DNA of 56,163 nt from CAYUCJ01 sp049282265 (lineage in GTDB: Bacteria > Desulfobacterota > DSM-4660 > Desulfatiglandales > Desulfatiglandaceae): assembly GCA_049282265.1 (NCBI GenBank), contig JBAPTR010000116.1, positions 1-56,163 of the forward strand, given 5' to 3'. The position numbers and the translations under genes are program-made. Shown one piece after another: positions 25,526-33,979 of the stretch; positions within the stretch are counted from its first letter, which is position 1, and each line of letters opens with the position of its first letter. The notes beneath the pieces are model-generated. The model had not been told where the DNA came from. It was given only the letters and a program-made list of their open reading frames with translations, and searched no databases.

Positions 25526-27640
25526 ATGGATAGTCTCAACACACGGACAACGATTCTGAATGCGGGGGTACCCGAAGAAAAAAGAGAAGAAATCAGGGGC
25601 TACTTCCACAAGACATACACCATTGATGAAGCGCTCTACGATACGCTTGCCACTGATCAGGCCTTTTACCTCCGGGCCGAACCACTCCGACACCCCCTGA
25701 TTTTCTACCTGGGCCACACCGCCGTCTTCTACATCAACAAACTGATCATTGCCAGAATTATCGATCAGCGTATTAACCCCGAATTTGAGTCCATGTTTGC
25801 CATTGGCGTCGATGAAATGTCCTGGGACGATCTGGACGAATCCCACTACGACTGGCCGACTGTGGCGGAGGTCAAGGCCTACCGGGACAAAGTACGGGAG
25901 ACCGTGGACCGTGTCATTGGCACGCTGCCCTTAACATTGCCCATCAACTGGAACAACCCGTTCTGGGCCATTATGATGGGAATCGAACATGAGCGTATCC
26001 ACCTGGAAACCTCATCGGTGATCATCCGTCGGTTGCCCATTGAGCAAGTCCGGCAGATTCCTCTCTGGCACATCTGTCCTGAAACGGGATTTGCGCCTCC
26101 TAATCAACTCCTGCCCGTACCGGGCGGGCCGGTTGTCCTGGGGAAATCCAAGGATCATCCACTCTACGGCTGGGATAACGAGTTTGGAAGGCATCCCTTT
26201 GATGTCTGGGATTTTTCGGCCAGCCGGTATCTCGTATCCAATGATGAATACCTGGGTTTTGTGAAGGATGGTGGGTACGAACGGGAGGAATACTGGTCCA
26301 ATGAAGGCTGGCAATGGATTCAATACGCCCGTCCCGGTCACCCCCTTTTCTGGATTAAAGCGGAAAAGGGCTACCGCTTCAGGACTATGGCGCAGGTGAT
26401 CGAGATGCCCTGGGACTGGCCCGTGGAAGTGAACTATCTGGAGGCGAAAGCGTTCTGCAACTGGCTCAGCGGCAAAACCGGTAGGAGTCTTCGGTTGCCT
26501 ACCGAGGAAGAGTGGTATCGTCTGCGGGACCTGCATGACATTCCGGATCAGCCCTATTGGGTCAAGGCACCTGGAAATATCAACCTGGAACACTGGGCAT
26601 CATCGTGCCCGGTAAACCGATTCAGGTTCGGCGAATTCTACGATATCATCGGCAATGTCTGGCAGTGGACCGAAACCCCCATCTCCGGTTTTCAAGGATT
26701 TGAAGTGCATCCCTATTATGATGATTTTTCCGCCCCTACGTTTGATACCCGGCATAACCTCATCAAGGGCGGCTCATGGATATCCACCGGAAACGAGGCC
26801 ACCCGGGATTCACGCTATGCCTTCCGGCGACATTTTTTCCAGCATGCAGGCTTCCGCTATGTGGAATCTCAACAGCCGTTGGCACCGGCTGAAACCATGT
26901 ATGAAACCGATGCAGCCGTATCACAATACTGTGAAGCCCATTACGGGGCAACGTATTTCGGCGTGGAGAATTTTCCAGCCGCCTGCGTAAAGATCTGCCT
27001 GGAGCATATGCAGGGCCGGCCCGGGAAAAGGGCGCTTGATCTGGGTTGCGCCGTGGGACGGGCGACCTTCGAACTGGCCAGGCATTTTGAGTTTGTCCAT
27101 GGCCTGGATTTCTCGGCGCGCTTTATCCGCATTGCGATTCAGCTGAAGGAAAAGGGTGTCATCCACTACGAGATGGTGGAGGAAGGGGACATGGTGTCCT
27201 ATCATGAAAAACGGCTGGCCGATTTTCAATTGGAGAGCGTCAGGGATCGAGTGGAGTTTCTGCAGGCCGATGCCGCCAATCTCAAACCACAGTTCAACAA
27301 CTACGATTTGATATTGGCCGCCAACCTGATCGACCGCCTCTACGATCCGGGAAAATTTCTTACCACCATTCATGACCGGATTCCTGTGGGCGGGCTGTTG
27401 GTCCTTGCCTCGCCTTATACCTGGCTCGAGGAATTCACCAAACGGAGAAACTGGGTGGGCGGTTTCAGAAAGGACGGTGAACCCTATCCGACACTGGAAG
27501 GGCTGAAGGATCTCCTGGGCGCTCATTTTCGCATGCTTGCGGAGCCCCGGGACGTGGCGTTCATTATCCGCGAAACAGGCCGCAAATTTCAACATACTCT
27601 CTCACAGATAACCGTTTGGGAGCGGGTTGACCAGCGTTGA
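25526..27640 (+). CDS. ovoA: 5-histidylcysteine sulfoxide synthase with C-terminal methyltransferase (OvoA)
   Basis: 704 residues, full length for OvoA, the iron enzyme that joins cysteine and histidine in ovothiol synthesis. Domains in order: DinB-like (about 20-170) with H64 and the H155-x3-H159-x-E161 iron motif (HERIHLE); formylglycine-generating-enzyme-like (about 190-450; LRLPTEEEWYRLR, NVWQWTETP, KGGSW, FRRHFF); and a SAM methyltransferase (about 470-700; LDLGCAVGRATFEL) that would add the N-methyl group. The reaction uses O2, which is notable in a genome with CODH and rubrerythrin. The C-S lyase of the next step (OvoB) is normally a PLP enzyme; the PatB-like gene at 22026 is a possible but unproven candidate. 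Confidence 0.93.
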   Translation: MDSLNTRTTILNAGVPEEKREEIRGYFHKTYTIDEALYDTLATDQAFYLRAEPLRHPLIFYLGHTAVFYINKLIIARIIDQRINPEFESMFAIGVDEMSWDDLDESHYDWPTVAEVKAYRDKVRETVDRVIGTLPLTLPINWNNPFWAIMMGIEHERIHLETSSVIIRRLPIEQVRQIPLWHICPETGFAPPNQLLPVPGGPVVLGKSKDHPLYGWDNEFGRHPFDVWDFSASRYLVSNDEYLGFVKDGGYEREEYWSNEGWQWIQYARPGHPLFWIKAEKGYRFRTMAQVIEMPWDWPVEVNYLEAKAFCNWLSGKTGRSLRLPTEEEWYRLRDLHDIPDQPYWVKAPGNINLEHWASSCPVNRFRFGEFYDIIGNVWQWTETPISGFQGFEVHPYYDDFSAPTFDTRHNLIKGGSWISTGNEATRDSRYAFRRHFFQHAGFRYVESQQPLAPAETMYETDAAVSQYCEAHYGATYFGVENFPAACVKICLEHMQGRPGKRALDLGCAVGRATFELARHFEFVHGLDFSARFIRIAIQLKEKGVIHYEMVEEGDMVSYHEKRLADFQLESVRDRVEFLQADAANLKPQFNNYDLILAANLIDRLYDPGKFLTTIHDRIPVGGLLVLASPYTWLEEFTKRRNWVGGFRKDGEPYPTLEGLKDLLGAHFRMLAEPRDVAFIIRETGRKFQHTLSQITVWERVDQR

Positions 27641-27907
27641 TCTTCTCCTTACGGTGGGAATGGGGAGCGTCCGTAAAAAACCAAGAAACTTTATATAAGA
27701 ATTCATCCAGCCTTTGAAATAGCAAAAAATGGGAACGAATCCGAACAACGGAATAAGCCATTTGGAATACTTTCCTCGATTCTTATGGGTGTCCCACAAA
27801 ACCTTAACAGCCCTTTCATTCACTGACAATTTACCCGCCGCTGGTTAGTTTTTGGATAGGGGGATTACAGGTAGTCAGACAATGTGAATGAGAAAGGAGA
27901 GATAGAC

Positions 27908-29197
27908 ATGGAGAAATATCCACCTGGTTTGAAGAATGTATTGGAGTTTCCACTTATGGATGCTTTATTTGGCCGACGATCACGCCGGTTTCCGATAGGT
28001 GCCGCCATTCCGGACGGGCCGCTTGCATTCTCATCCCGTCACAAACCCCTGCCGCTTTCCGAACTTGAAGAGATGATGATATTAACCGCTTCGGGCGGTA
28101 ATTCGGGATGGCACTACATGCTCAAACACCACGAGGGGTATGGACCGCACATTCCGAACGACTCTGCCGGTGCCGGAGGGCGCACATTTCCGTCCGCCGC
28201 AGGCTGGCAAACCAGTGAGATTTTCTATACAAATGACGAGGGCATCTATTTCTTTCCAACTCGGGACGCTCCTTCGCTGGTCGAGCAAGCCGAAGGCGAC
28301 TCTCGGGATATTGAAAAGCTGCTGGAAGCCCACGGTTCACGCATCCAAAAACTGGCTGATAGTCGGCTGTATCTTCCGCCTGAATCAGCTCACATTGACG
28401 GGCACAACATCTGGTGTGCCAATCATCCAGGCAGTTTACTCATTATCCCGGTCGCTGATATTGCACAGCATCTTATTGCAGCGCTCTGCTATCTCGTCCA
28501 AAACGGTTTTTGCATCTATGATAATGTACACGAAGAAAAGATCGCAGGACTAGACCGCTTCCGACATCTGGTAGATGTGGACAGCCCTGCCCCCCTAACA
28601 GAAATTGAATTGGCTGCCCTTACCATGTGCACCGCTGAACTATCAACCTGTTGCTATGCCGGTATGTTGATACTTCAAGCCATGGGATTAGGAGGGTGGA
28701 TGTATACGGGGATAAATTGGCTGTCGGTCTTGGGTGCGAGTGGTGACCCTAAGGTGCCAGGCTTGGGTTTTCGCTATGACACTGATGCGAGATGGGCAAT
28801 TCCCAATCCGACAGGGTTGACAGGCATCTTCGAGGGCTATTGCCCCCCACATTATCCGGATATGCGGGCTGCTGTAGAAGCCTTCGCCCAGCGGAAGTTT
28901 GGTCCGGGCGGGCCATTTCATCCCGACACACCCGGGCCGTGGAAAGATAATGCCAAAGTCCGAGGAAGCGCTCAGGGCTACAGCGAAGAATTCAAGGACT
29001 GTGTGGCGCTCATGGCCCAGCATATATACGACCGCTTCGGTAAATTTCCTGGCACGGTTCCCAGTGTTTTTATTGAGACCATTTTGCAGGCCCAGCACCT
29101 GGATCTGGAATTTTACGATCATCATTTTGAGCCGGGAGCGTATTTGTGGACCCACGCTCAACATATGACTGACTGGCATCCTGAATCAATCAGGTAA
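27908..29197 (+). CDS. Unknown 429-residue protein, possibly nitroreductase-like
   Basis: The start at 27908 follows AAAGGAG at a normal distance. No signal peptide. The N-terminal RRSRRFPIGAAIPDG and LTASGGNSGWHY and the internal LILQAMGLGGWMYTGINW recall the nitroreductase fold (an RRS..RF start and a late LGLG helix), but the match is loose. The C-terminal half contains QHLDLEFYDHHFEPGAYLWT and several conserved-looking His. The gene follows ovoA with a 267-bp gap that shows no further gene. Treat the function as unknown. Confidence 0.7.
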   Translation: MEKYPPGLKNVLEFPLMDALFGRRSRRFPIGAAIPDGPLAFSSRHKPLPLSELEEMMILTASGGNSGWHYMLKHHEGYGPHIPNDSAGAGGRTFPSAAGWQTSEIFYTNDEGIYFFPTRDAPSLVEQAEGDSRDIEKLLEAHGSRIQKLADSRLYLPPESAHIDGHNIWCANHPGSLLIIPVADIAQHLIAALCYLVQNGFCIYDNVHEEKIAGLDRFRHLVDVDSPAPLTEIELAALTMCTAELSTCCYAGMLILQAMGLGGWMYTGINWLSVLGASGDPKVPGLGFRYDTDARWAIPNPTGLTGIFEGYCPPHYPDMRAAVEAFAQRKFGPGGPFHPDTPGPWKDNAKVRGSAQGYSEEFKDCVALMAQHIYDRFGKFPGTVPSVFIETILQAQHLDLEFYDHHFEPGAYLWTHAQHMTDWHPESIR

Positions 29198-29801
29198 TGG
29201 AATTGGGGACGTACATGAAAATCTGATTCCTGAGAAGTAACTATTGTATATTATCTACGAATACGTGGAGGGCGGGCGCTCTTTTAAAATTTAATAACTG
29301 AACCTATTAGTAGATATTTGCCATTCTTGCCTATTGACTCTTTCTCTCCACGGAAAGCCGGGTCTCTGGATGAGATCCCCCAGGAAATAAAAGTCTATCT
29401 TGATTCGGCACTCAGCAAAGAAACAAGCCCACAACAGGTGCAGGCAGATATTGGAAGCCTGTGGGCGCCCCAAAAGTATTTGCGTATGGGCACCACCAGG
29501 ATTTTGTCGGAAGAAAGGCCTTGGCCAGGGAAGTCAGTGGGACGCTTTGCAGCAGGCTGCGGGGTATCTGATCGGAGGTGCGCCGAAATCTTCCGGCGTG
29601 GGCTGGTCATCCCGGCAGGGAACTGCAGAGCATTCTGGTGAACGCAAAAATATTCTTTATCACTTTATGTATAGATTGCAAGGAAAAACGGCTTCTTCAG
29701 GTTTTTGCGTGTGAGCACGGACTGTGGAGAGCGGGATCCGACCTTGTTATCAATCGAAGGGGTGAAGGGTTTAAGGATATTTCGAGGAAGTGCGTCCTTG
29801 G
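29198..29801. other. Region without a supported gene
   Basis: 604 bp. An ORF from 29318 starts plausibly (MPFLPIDSFSPRKAGSLDEI) but becomes protein-unlike after about 60 codons while another frame (QWDALQQAAGYLIGGAPK near 29533) looks better, so a frameshifted relic is possible. No family was recognised and no RNA gene was seen. Confidence 0.4.
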
Positions 29802-30815
29802 TCACCTGTCCGTTCTCGCTGCCTCGTCGAGCCCTGCCCGCACCTCTCCGCGAACCAGGTCCGAAACCCTAAGAGCCTTCAGCAATGGACGGTCAAACTC
29901 CTGGATCTGGTCAGCCACAGCCGGTTGTACAGAGGTCGCAATCCAAGCGGCCACATAAAGATTGAGACGAGCAAAAAGGTTGAAAAAAAGCATCAGTACA
30001 ATTACCGGACCGAACAGTGCGGCCGCGGGATTGCCCGAAAACATGCCCATCAGAAAACCGGTGAGGTACTGCAGGACGAAGAGTCCGACGGATCCGATCA
30101 GCGCACCCCACGCGATGATGGGGAAAGGAAACTTGTGCTCCGGCAACACGTTGTAAAGGTATACGAACATAGCCCATCCGACAATCGCCGACAGAATGGG
30201 CCCCACGATCCGCAGCAGGACCTTGATGATGGGGATCCCATCCAGTGCGAGCCAGTGCACGATGGTACCGGTCAACGAGGTCGCTACGGCTGCAAGCGCG
30301 AAGGTCACCGCCAGGATGACGAGCAGGCCCAGGAGAATAGCGAAATTCAGCAGTACTTCCAGAACGATGAAACGTTTGTGCTCTTTCATGTCAAACAGTG
30401 GACGGGTCTGGGCCCGCACGGCAGACTTCAGGTTCCCTGCCCACCCGGCGCTGGAGTACATCGACGAGAAAAGTCCCACCAGACCCACCGAGGCCCAGTT
30501 GCGCAGCAAGCCGCTAATCAGGCCGGTCAGTTGGACCTGCAGGTTCTGGGGAGCGCCCTGCAGCTGAACCATGATCGCTGCCCGAACCTGCTCCAGCATG
30601 TCGGGACGCAGCACTGTCAGAGTGAACCCGCAAGCCGAGAACGCAAACATCAGGATGGGCACCATTGCCAGCAACGAGAAGTACGTGATGGCCCCCGCGA
30701 ACTGGTTCCCCAGCCGGGTGGCATACCTGGTATTCATCCGGAGCACGTGTGCCACTGCCGGTACCCGCCTCAGCACTTTGACTTTCTCTTGCACCTGCAG
30801 AACGATTGCTGTCAC
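29802..30815 (-). CDS. YihY/BrkB-family inner-membrane protein (YhjD-like)
   Basis: 337 residues with about six membrane helices and the family signature in the first (RLGNQFAGAITYFSLLAMVPILMF) and in the later GLFSSMYSSAGW and FARLNLYVAAWIA. GTG start after GGGAGATGAACA. The family is of unsettled function (putative transporter or envelope protein). The sequence resembles the YhjD type common in Actinobacteria rather than the usual proteobacterial RNase-BN-like form, which suggests transfer; this is from memory of the family and needs a tree. Confidence 0.88.
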   Translation of the reverse strand: MTAIVLQVQEKVKVLRRVPAVAHVLRMNTRYATRLGNQFAGAITYFSLLAMVPILMFAFSACGFTLTVLRPDMLEQVRAAIMVQLQGAPQNLQVQLTGLISGLLRNWASVGLVGLFSSMYSSAGWAGNLKSAVRAQTRPLFDMKEHKRFIVLEVLLNFAILLGLLVILAVTFALAAVATSLTGTIVHWLALDGIPIIKVLLRIVGPILSAIVGWAMFVYLYNVLPEHKFPFPIIAWGALIGSVGLFVLQYLTGFLMGMFSGNPAAALFGPVIVLMLFFNLFARLNLYVAAWIATSVQPAVADQIQEFDRPLLKALRVSDLVRGEVRAGLDEAARTDR

Positions 30816-31086
30816 TGTTCATCTCCCTTCGTACGCAGTTCGGACTCCGTCCCCGAGAGTCCCAACCATCCAGAATAGTTATTATCGCAGCGCTGAGCCG
30901 CAAGCACGGCGAGAGGCCATAGGCTCGCCTGCGGACATGCGACAAGCGCAGTCGGGTCTATTCTATCACCATATTTCAACAAACAAGGATAATAACGAGA
31001 CAAACAGAATCATGGAGTCTTAACGAGCCGGTTCAGTTATACCGGGCGGCCTTTCGCCATCAGAACCTCGGAGAAACACCGGCGGG

Positions 31087-31260
31087 ATGGAGCATGCTCA
31101 AGAGCTGCTGGAAAAATGGGAAAAGGCCTACTCCTGGCTTTCCTAGCGGGAACGGTCGGGACTCATCCGATTTGCCCGCTTAAGTTTCGAATCGGAGGGA
31201 AAAACCTTCCAGGAGAGATTGGAAGAAACAACGCTTGCGCTGATCACTGAGCGTTCTTAA
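31087..31260 (+). pseudogene. Possible gene remnant with in-frame TAG
   Basis: The frame from ATG 31087 reads MEHAQELLEKWEKAYSWLS, TAG, then RERSGLIRFARLSFESEGKT and on to TAA at 31258. The protein-like composition on both sides of the TAG suggests a decayed small gene or the end of a larger one. The rest of the 30816-31333 gap shows no supported gene. Confidence 0.3.
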
Positions 31261-31333
31261 CGAAGGCGACGAGCAGAATCGACAATTACTCGTCCCCTAT
31301 CAACAGGTCCCCGTGGCCCGGCCCTGGAGCCTG

Positions 31334-32644
31334 CTATATTCCGCACAGACTGTTTACAATTTCAGTAAACATTTCACTCCCCATCACCAGGTTTTCTTCA
31401 CTGATTTTCTCATCGATTCCGTGGACCATTTTGATATCGTTCATCGAAATAAGTACCGGAAATACACCGTAGGAGGTTATTCCCTTCTTTCGAAAGAACC
31501 TCGAGTCGGACGATCCGAACAACAGGGACGGGACAATAACGGCATCCGGAAATCGCCGGCTGAATACCTTCTCGATCTTTCGATATTCGTCTGTAAAGAT
31601 GGGGGAGGCTTCTGCGCGGTCCTTGACAATAAAATCAGCTTTGACACCCTCATCACCCAGCTGCTTTTTGACCTTGGCGATAAACTGGTCCGGGTCCTGA
31701 CCGGGAAGGAGTCTCACGTCCAGCTTGGCTTCCACTCTACTCGGGATAACGTTGATTTTCGACCCGCCGGAGATGACATTGGTGCTGATTGTATTGCGAA
31801 GGATGGCGGACATCTGGGGAATCTCGGAAAGCCCGCTTTCCGTCAGACATTTGATCAGGGTCTCCTCTTTGTTGTCCTCCAGGTAAGGTTTAAGAAAGAC
31901 CCACGTTTCCGCCAGCTTTCTGAAATATTCGGATGTGACATCCGTGATGACAACGGGATTATCCATGTCTTGCAGACGATTCAAAGCCCTGATCAGCCTT
32001 TCCAGTGCATTTTGCTTCTGCGGGACACTTCCATGCCCCGGAGGACCTTCACAACTCACTCTTATCCAGTTGGCCGCTTTTTCAGCCGTTGAGATCAGAA
32101 AGACCGGTCGATCGGGCAGCAGGTCACGCAGCCCGAAGCCGCCTTCGTTCAAGACGAGGCCGGCCGAAAAATCGCCGTAATGACTCTTCAACAGATAGTC
32201 GGCTCCGAAGGCCCCTCCGTTTTCTTCATCAGCAACCGCTAGAAAAATGACATCCCGGTTCGGAACCTGTCCTTTTCTCTTGATTTCCAGGAAAGCCATC
32301 AGTTCCGCTATGCCTTGGCCTTTCATATCCATGGCGCCCCGGCCGTGAACATAACCGTCCTTTATTTCACCGCCGAAAGGATCGAAACTCCACTGCTCCT
32401 TTTCCGCCAGAACGACGTCGATATGGTTCAATAGGATAAGGGGATCGTCTCTTCCTTCCCCTGTGATTCGCGCACTGATGGAGGCTCGTCCTTTGGTTGG
32501 TTCATGGATCTTATACGCAATCCCTTCCTTCTCAAAGATCTCGGCAAAAAACTGTGCCCCTTTGAGTTCATCTCCCGGCGGATTCGTGGTATTTATCCTG
32601 AGATATCGAGATAAGAGTTCAATAGCTTCGTGTCGCATGTTCAA
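31334..32644 (-). CDS. M20-family metallopeptidase (ArgE/DapE/CPG2-like)
   Basis: 436 residues. Di-zinc ligand motifs in order: ILLNHIDVV (His and the catalytic Asp), GRGAMDMKG (bridging Asp), AVADEENGG (general-base Glu and zinc Glu), NEGG and, near the end, KMVHGIDEKIS with the last His. The lid domain lies about 190-310. It hydrolyses amide bonds of small peptides or acyl-amino acids in the cytoplasm; no signal peptide. Substrate cannot be assigned. Confidence 0.92.
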   Translation of the reverse strand: MNMRHEAIELLSRYLRINTTNPPGDELKGAQFFAEIFEKEGIAYKIHEPTKGRASISARITGEGRDDPLILLNHIDVVLAEKEQWSFDPFGGEIKDGYVHGRGAMDMKGQGIAELMAFLEIKRKGQVPNRDVIFLAVADEENGGAFGADYLLKSHYGDFSAGLVLNEGGFGLRDLLPDRPVFLISTAEKAANWIRVSCEGPPGHGSVPQKQNALERLIRALNRLQDMDNPVVITDVTSEYFRKLAETWVFLKPYLEDNKEETLIKCLTESGLSEIPQMSAILRNTISTNVISGGSKINVIPSRVEAKLDVRLLPGQDPDQFIAKVKKQLGDEGVKADFIVKDRAEASPIFTDEYRKIEKVFSRRFPDAVIVPSLLFGSSDSRFFRKKGITSYGVFPVLISMNDIKMVHGIDEKISEENLVMGSEMFTEIVNSLCGI

Positions 32645-32991
32645 CCTCTTTCAGATTCGGGTTTCATTTCAGCAAGCCCGTATGGAAATACGGGCCCGTG
32701 CCGAAATGATTCGGGGGTGGACGCCGGTTGAATGGGTGTATCATTTCATCTATGGCCCGTCAGGTAAAGAAAATTTGCTCTTTTTTCCATATCTTTCTCT
32801 GCACCGGCAGTTCCGGGCAGCGTCAGACCTGTCCGGTGTTTTGCCGGTGATCGGGAATATCGTCAAATCCGTTGTCGATGCGCAAGGTGCGCAAATGAGA
32901 AGGCGGCTCCGCTTACCAGGGTGTTGAATTTCCCGAACCCGTATTGTATTATATTGTATGATTCTGATAACAGGCTTGAAGGGAGGATATC
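32645..32991. other. Intergenic region without a recognised gene
   Basis: 347 bp between divergent genes (M20 peptidase and dienelactone hydrolase). It should hold both promoters; near the right end ATTGTATTATATTGTATGATT is a possible AT-rich -10 region for the hydrolase gene. No ORF or RNA was supported. Confidence 0.4.
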
Positions 32992-33780
32992 ATGAGACAC
33001 AACCGCGTATGGATTATTCTGGCGTGCCTTTTCCTCTGGGGGTCTGTCGCCCAGGGTGCCGTCGTCACCCGAACGATCCCCTACCGGCAAGGCGGCGTCG
33101 ACTTTCAAGGGTATCTGGCCTATGACAATGCCCTGCAGGGAAAACGTCCCGGTGTTCTTATTGTCCATGAATGGTGGGGGCTCAACGACTACGCCCGCAA
33201 GAGAGCGGAACAACTTGCATCCCTGGGTTACGTGGCGTTTGCCCTGGATATGTACGGCAAGGGCAAGGTGGCTGAGCATCCCAAGCAGGCTGAGGAATTC
33301 ATGAATGAGGTTACCGGAAATGTGGTCTCCTGGCAGAAACGCGCCCTTGCCGGCCTGGACGTACTGAAAAGACAGCCCGGCACGGATTCGAGCCGAATCG
33401 CTGCCATCGGCTATTGCTTCGGTGGTTCCACTGTTCAACAATTGGCATACAGCGGCGCAGATATCAGGGGGATCGTCAGCTTTCACGGTTCCCTGATACC
33501 TCCTACGCCTTCAGAGGCCGGACAGACAAAGGCAAAAATCCTGATATGCCATGGCGCAGCCGATCCCTTTGTCAAGCCGGAGTTGGTCCAGAAGTACATT
33601 GCGGCCATGAATGCGTCACAGATAGACTGGCAGATGGTCATTTTCGGCCATGCGAAGCACAGCTTCACCAATCCCGGGGCCGACAAGTACGGCATGCCGC
33701 AGTTGAGCTACAATCGCCAAGCCGACCTTCGTTCATGGGAGTACATGAGGCTGTTTTTCAAGGAGATCTTCTCCAAGTAG
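32992..33780 (+). CDS. Exported dienelactone hydrolase-family protein
   Basis: 262 residues. Signal peptide in the first 23 (IILACLFLWGSVAQGA). The alpha/beta-hydrolase core shows the family triad: nucleophile Cys in IGYCFGGSTV, Asp in CHGAADPFV and His in HAKHSFTNPG, plus the substrate-loop HEWWGLNDY. GGAGG precedes the ATG. The family opens lactone rings or acts as a general esterase; the periplasmic form has no known substrate. Confidence 0.92.
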   Translation: MRHNRVWIILACLFLWGSVAQGAVVTRTIPYRQGGVDFQGYLAYDNALQGKRPGVLIVHEWWGLNDYARKRAEQLASLGYVAFALDMYGKGKVAEHPKQAEEFMNEVTGNVVSWQKRALAGLDVLKRQPGTDSSRIAAIGYCFGGSTVQQLAYSGADIRGIVSFHGSLIPPTPSEAGQTKAKILICHGAADPFVKPELVQKYIAAMNASQIDWQMVIFGHAKHSFTNPGADKYGMPQLSYNRQADLRSWEYMRLFFKEIFSK

Positions 33781-33810
33781 AACAAACGGGTCGGCCTTGA
33801 AACCTGCCTA

Positions 33811-33865
33811 TTGAAACGATTCATGCTGTCACTTGTCGGGAGAGAAGTGGGATAGTCTCCAAGCG
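33811..33865. repeat. 55-bp direct repeat, left copy
   Basis: Starts TTGAAACGATTCATGCTGTC and differs from the right copy at 36515-36569 at five positions. The two copies flank the M1 aminopeptidase gene in the same orientation. Confidence 0.85.
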
Positions 33866-33979
33866 TTTTCCAGTTAGGACATTTTCTTGCCATATCCCTG
33901 ACCCTTCATTTAAACTGATTAACGAATAGTATCTTTTTGCCTCGGAGTTGCTCATGCCGTTTGCTGAAAGGGGGTTGCC

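Noticed and set aside
27602..27829. Minus-strand ORF of 75 codons after ovoA
   Set aside because: It overlaps the end of ovoA and has no ribosome-binding site or recognisable motif.
29790..30878. Plus-strand open frame of 362 codons
   Set aside because: Antisense of the BrkB/YhjD-like gene; composition rich in H, Q and R with no hydrophobic core.
31087..31260. In-frame TAG read as pyrrolysine
   Set aside because: The ORF is short, matches no methylamine methyltransferase, and no Pyl gene is in the window; a decayed gene is simpler.
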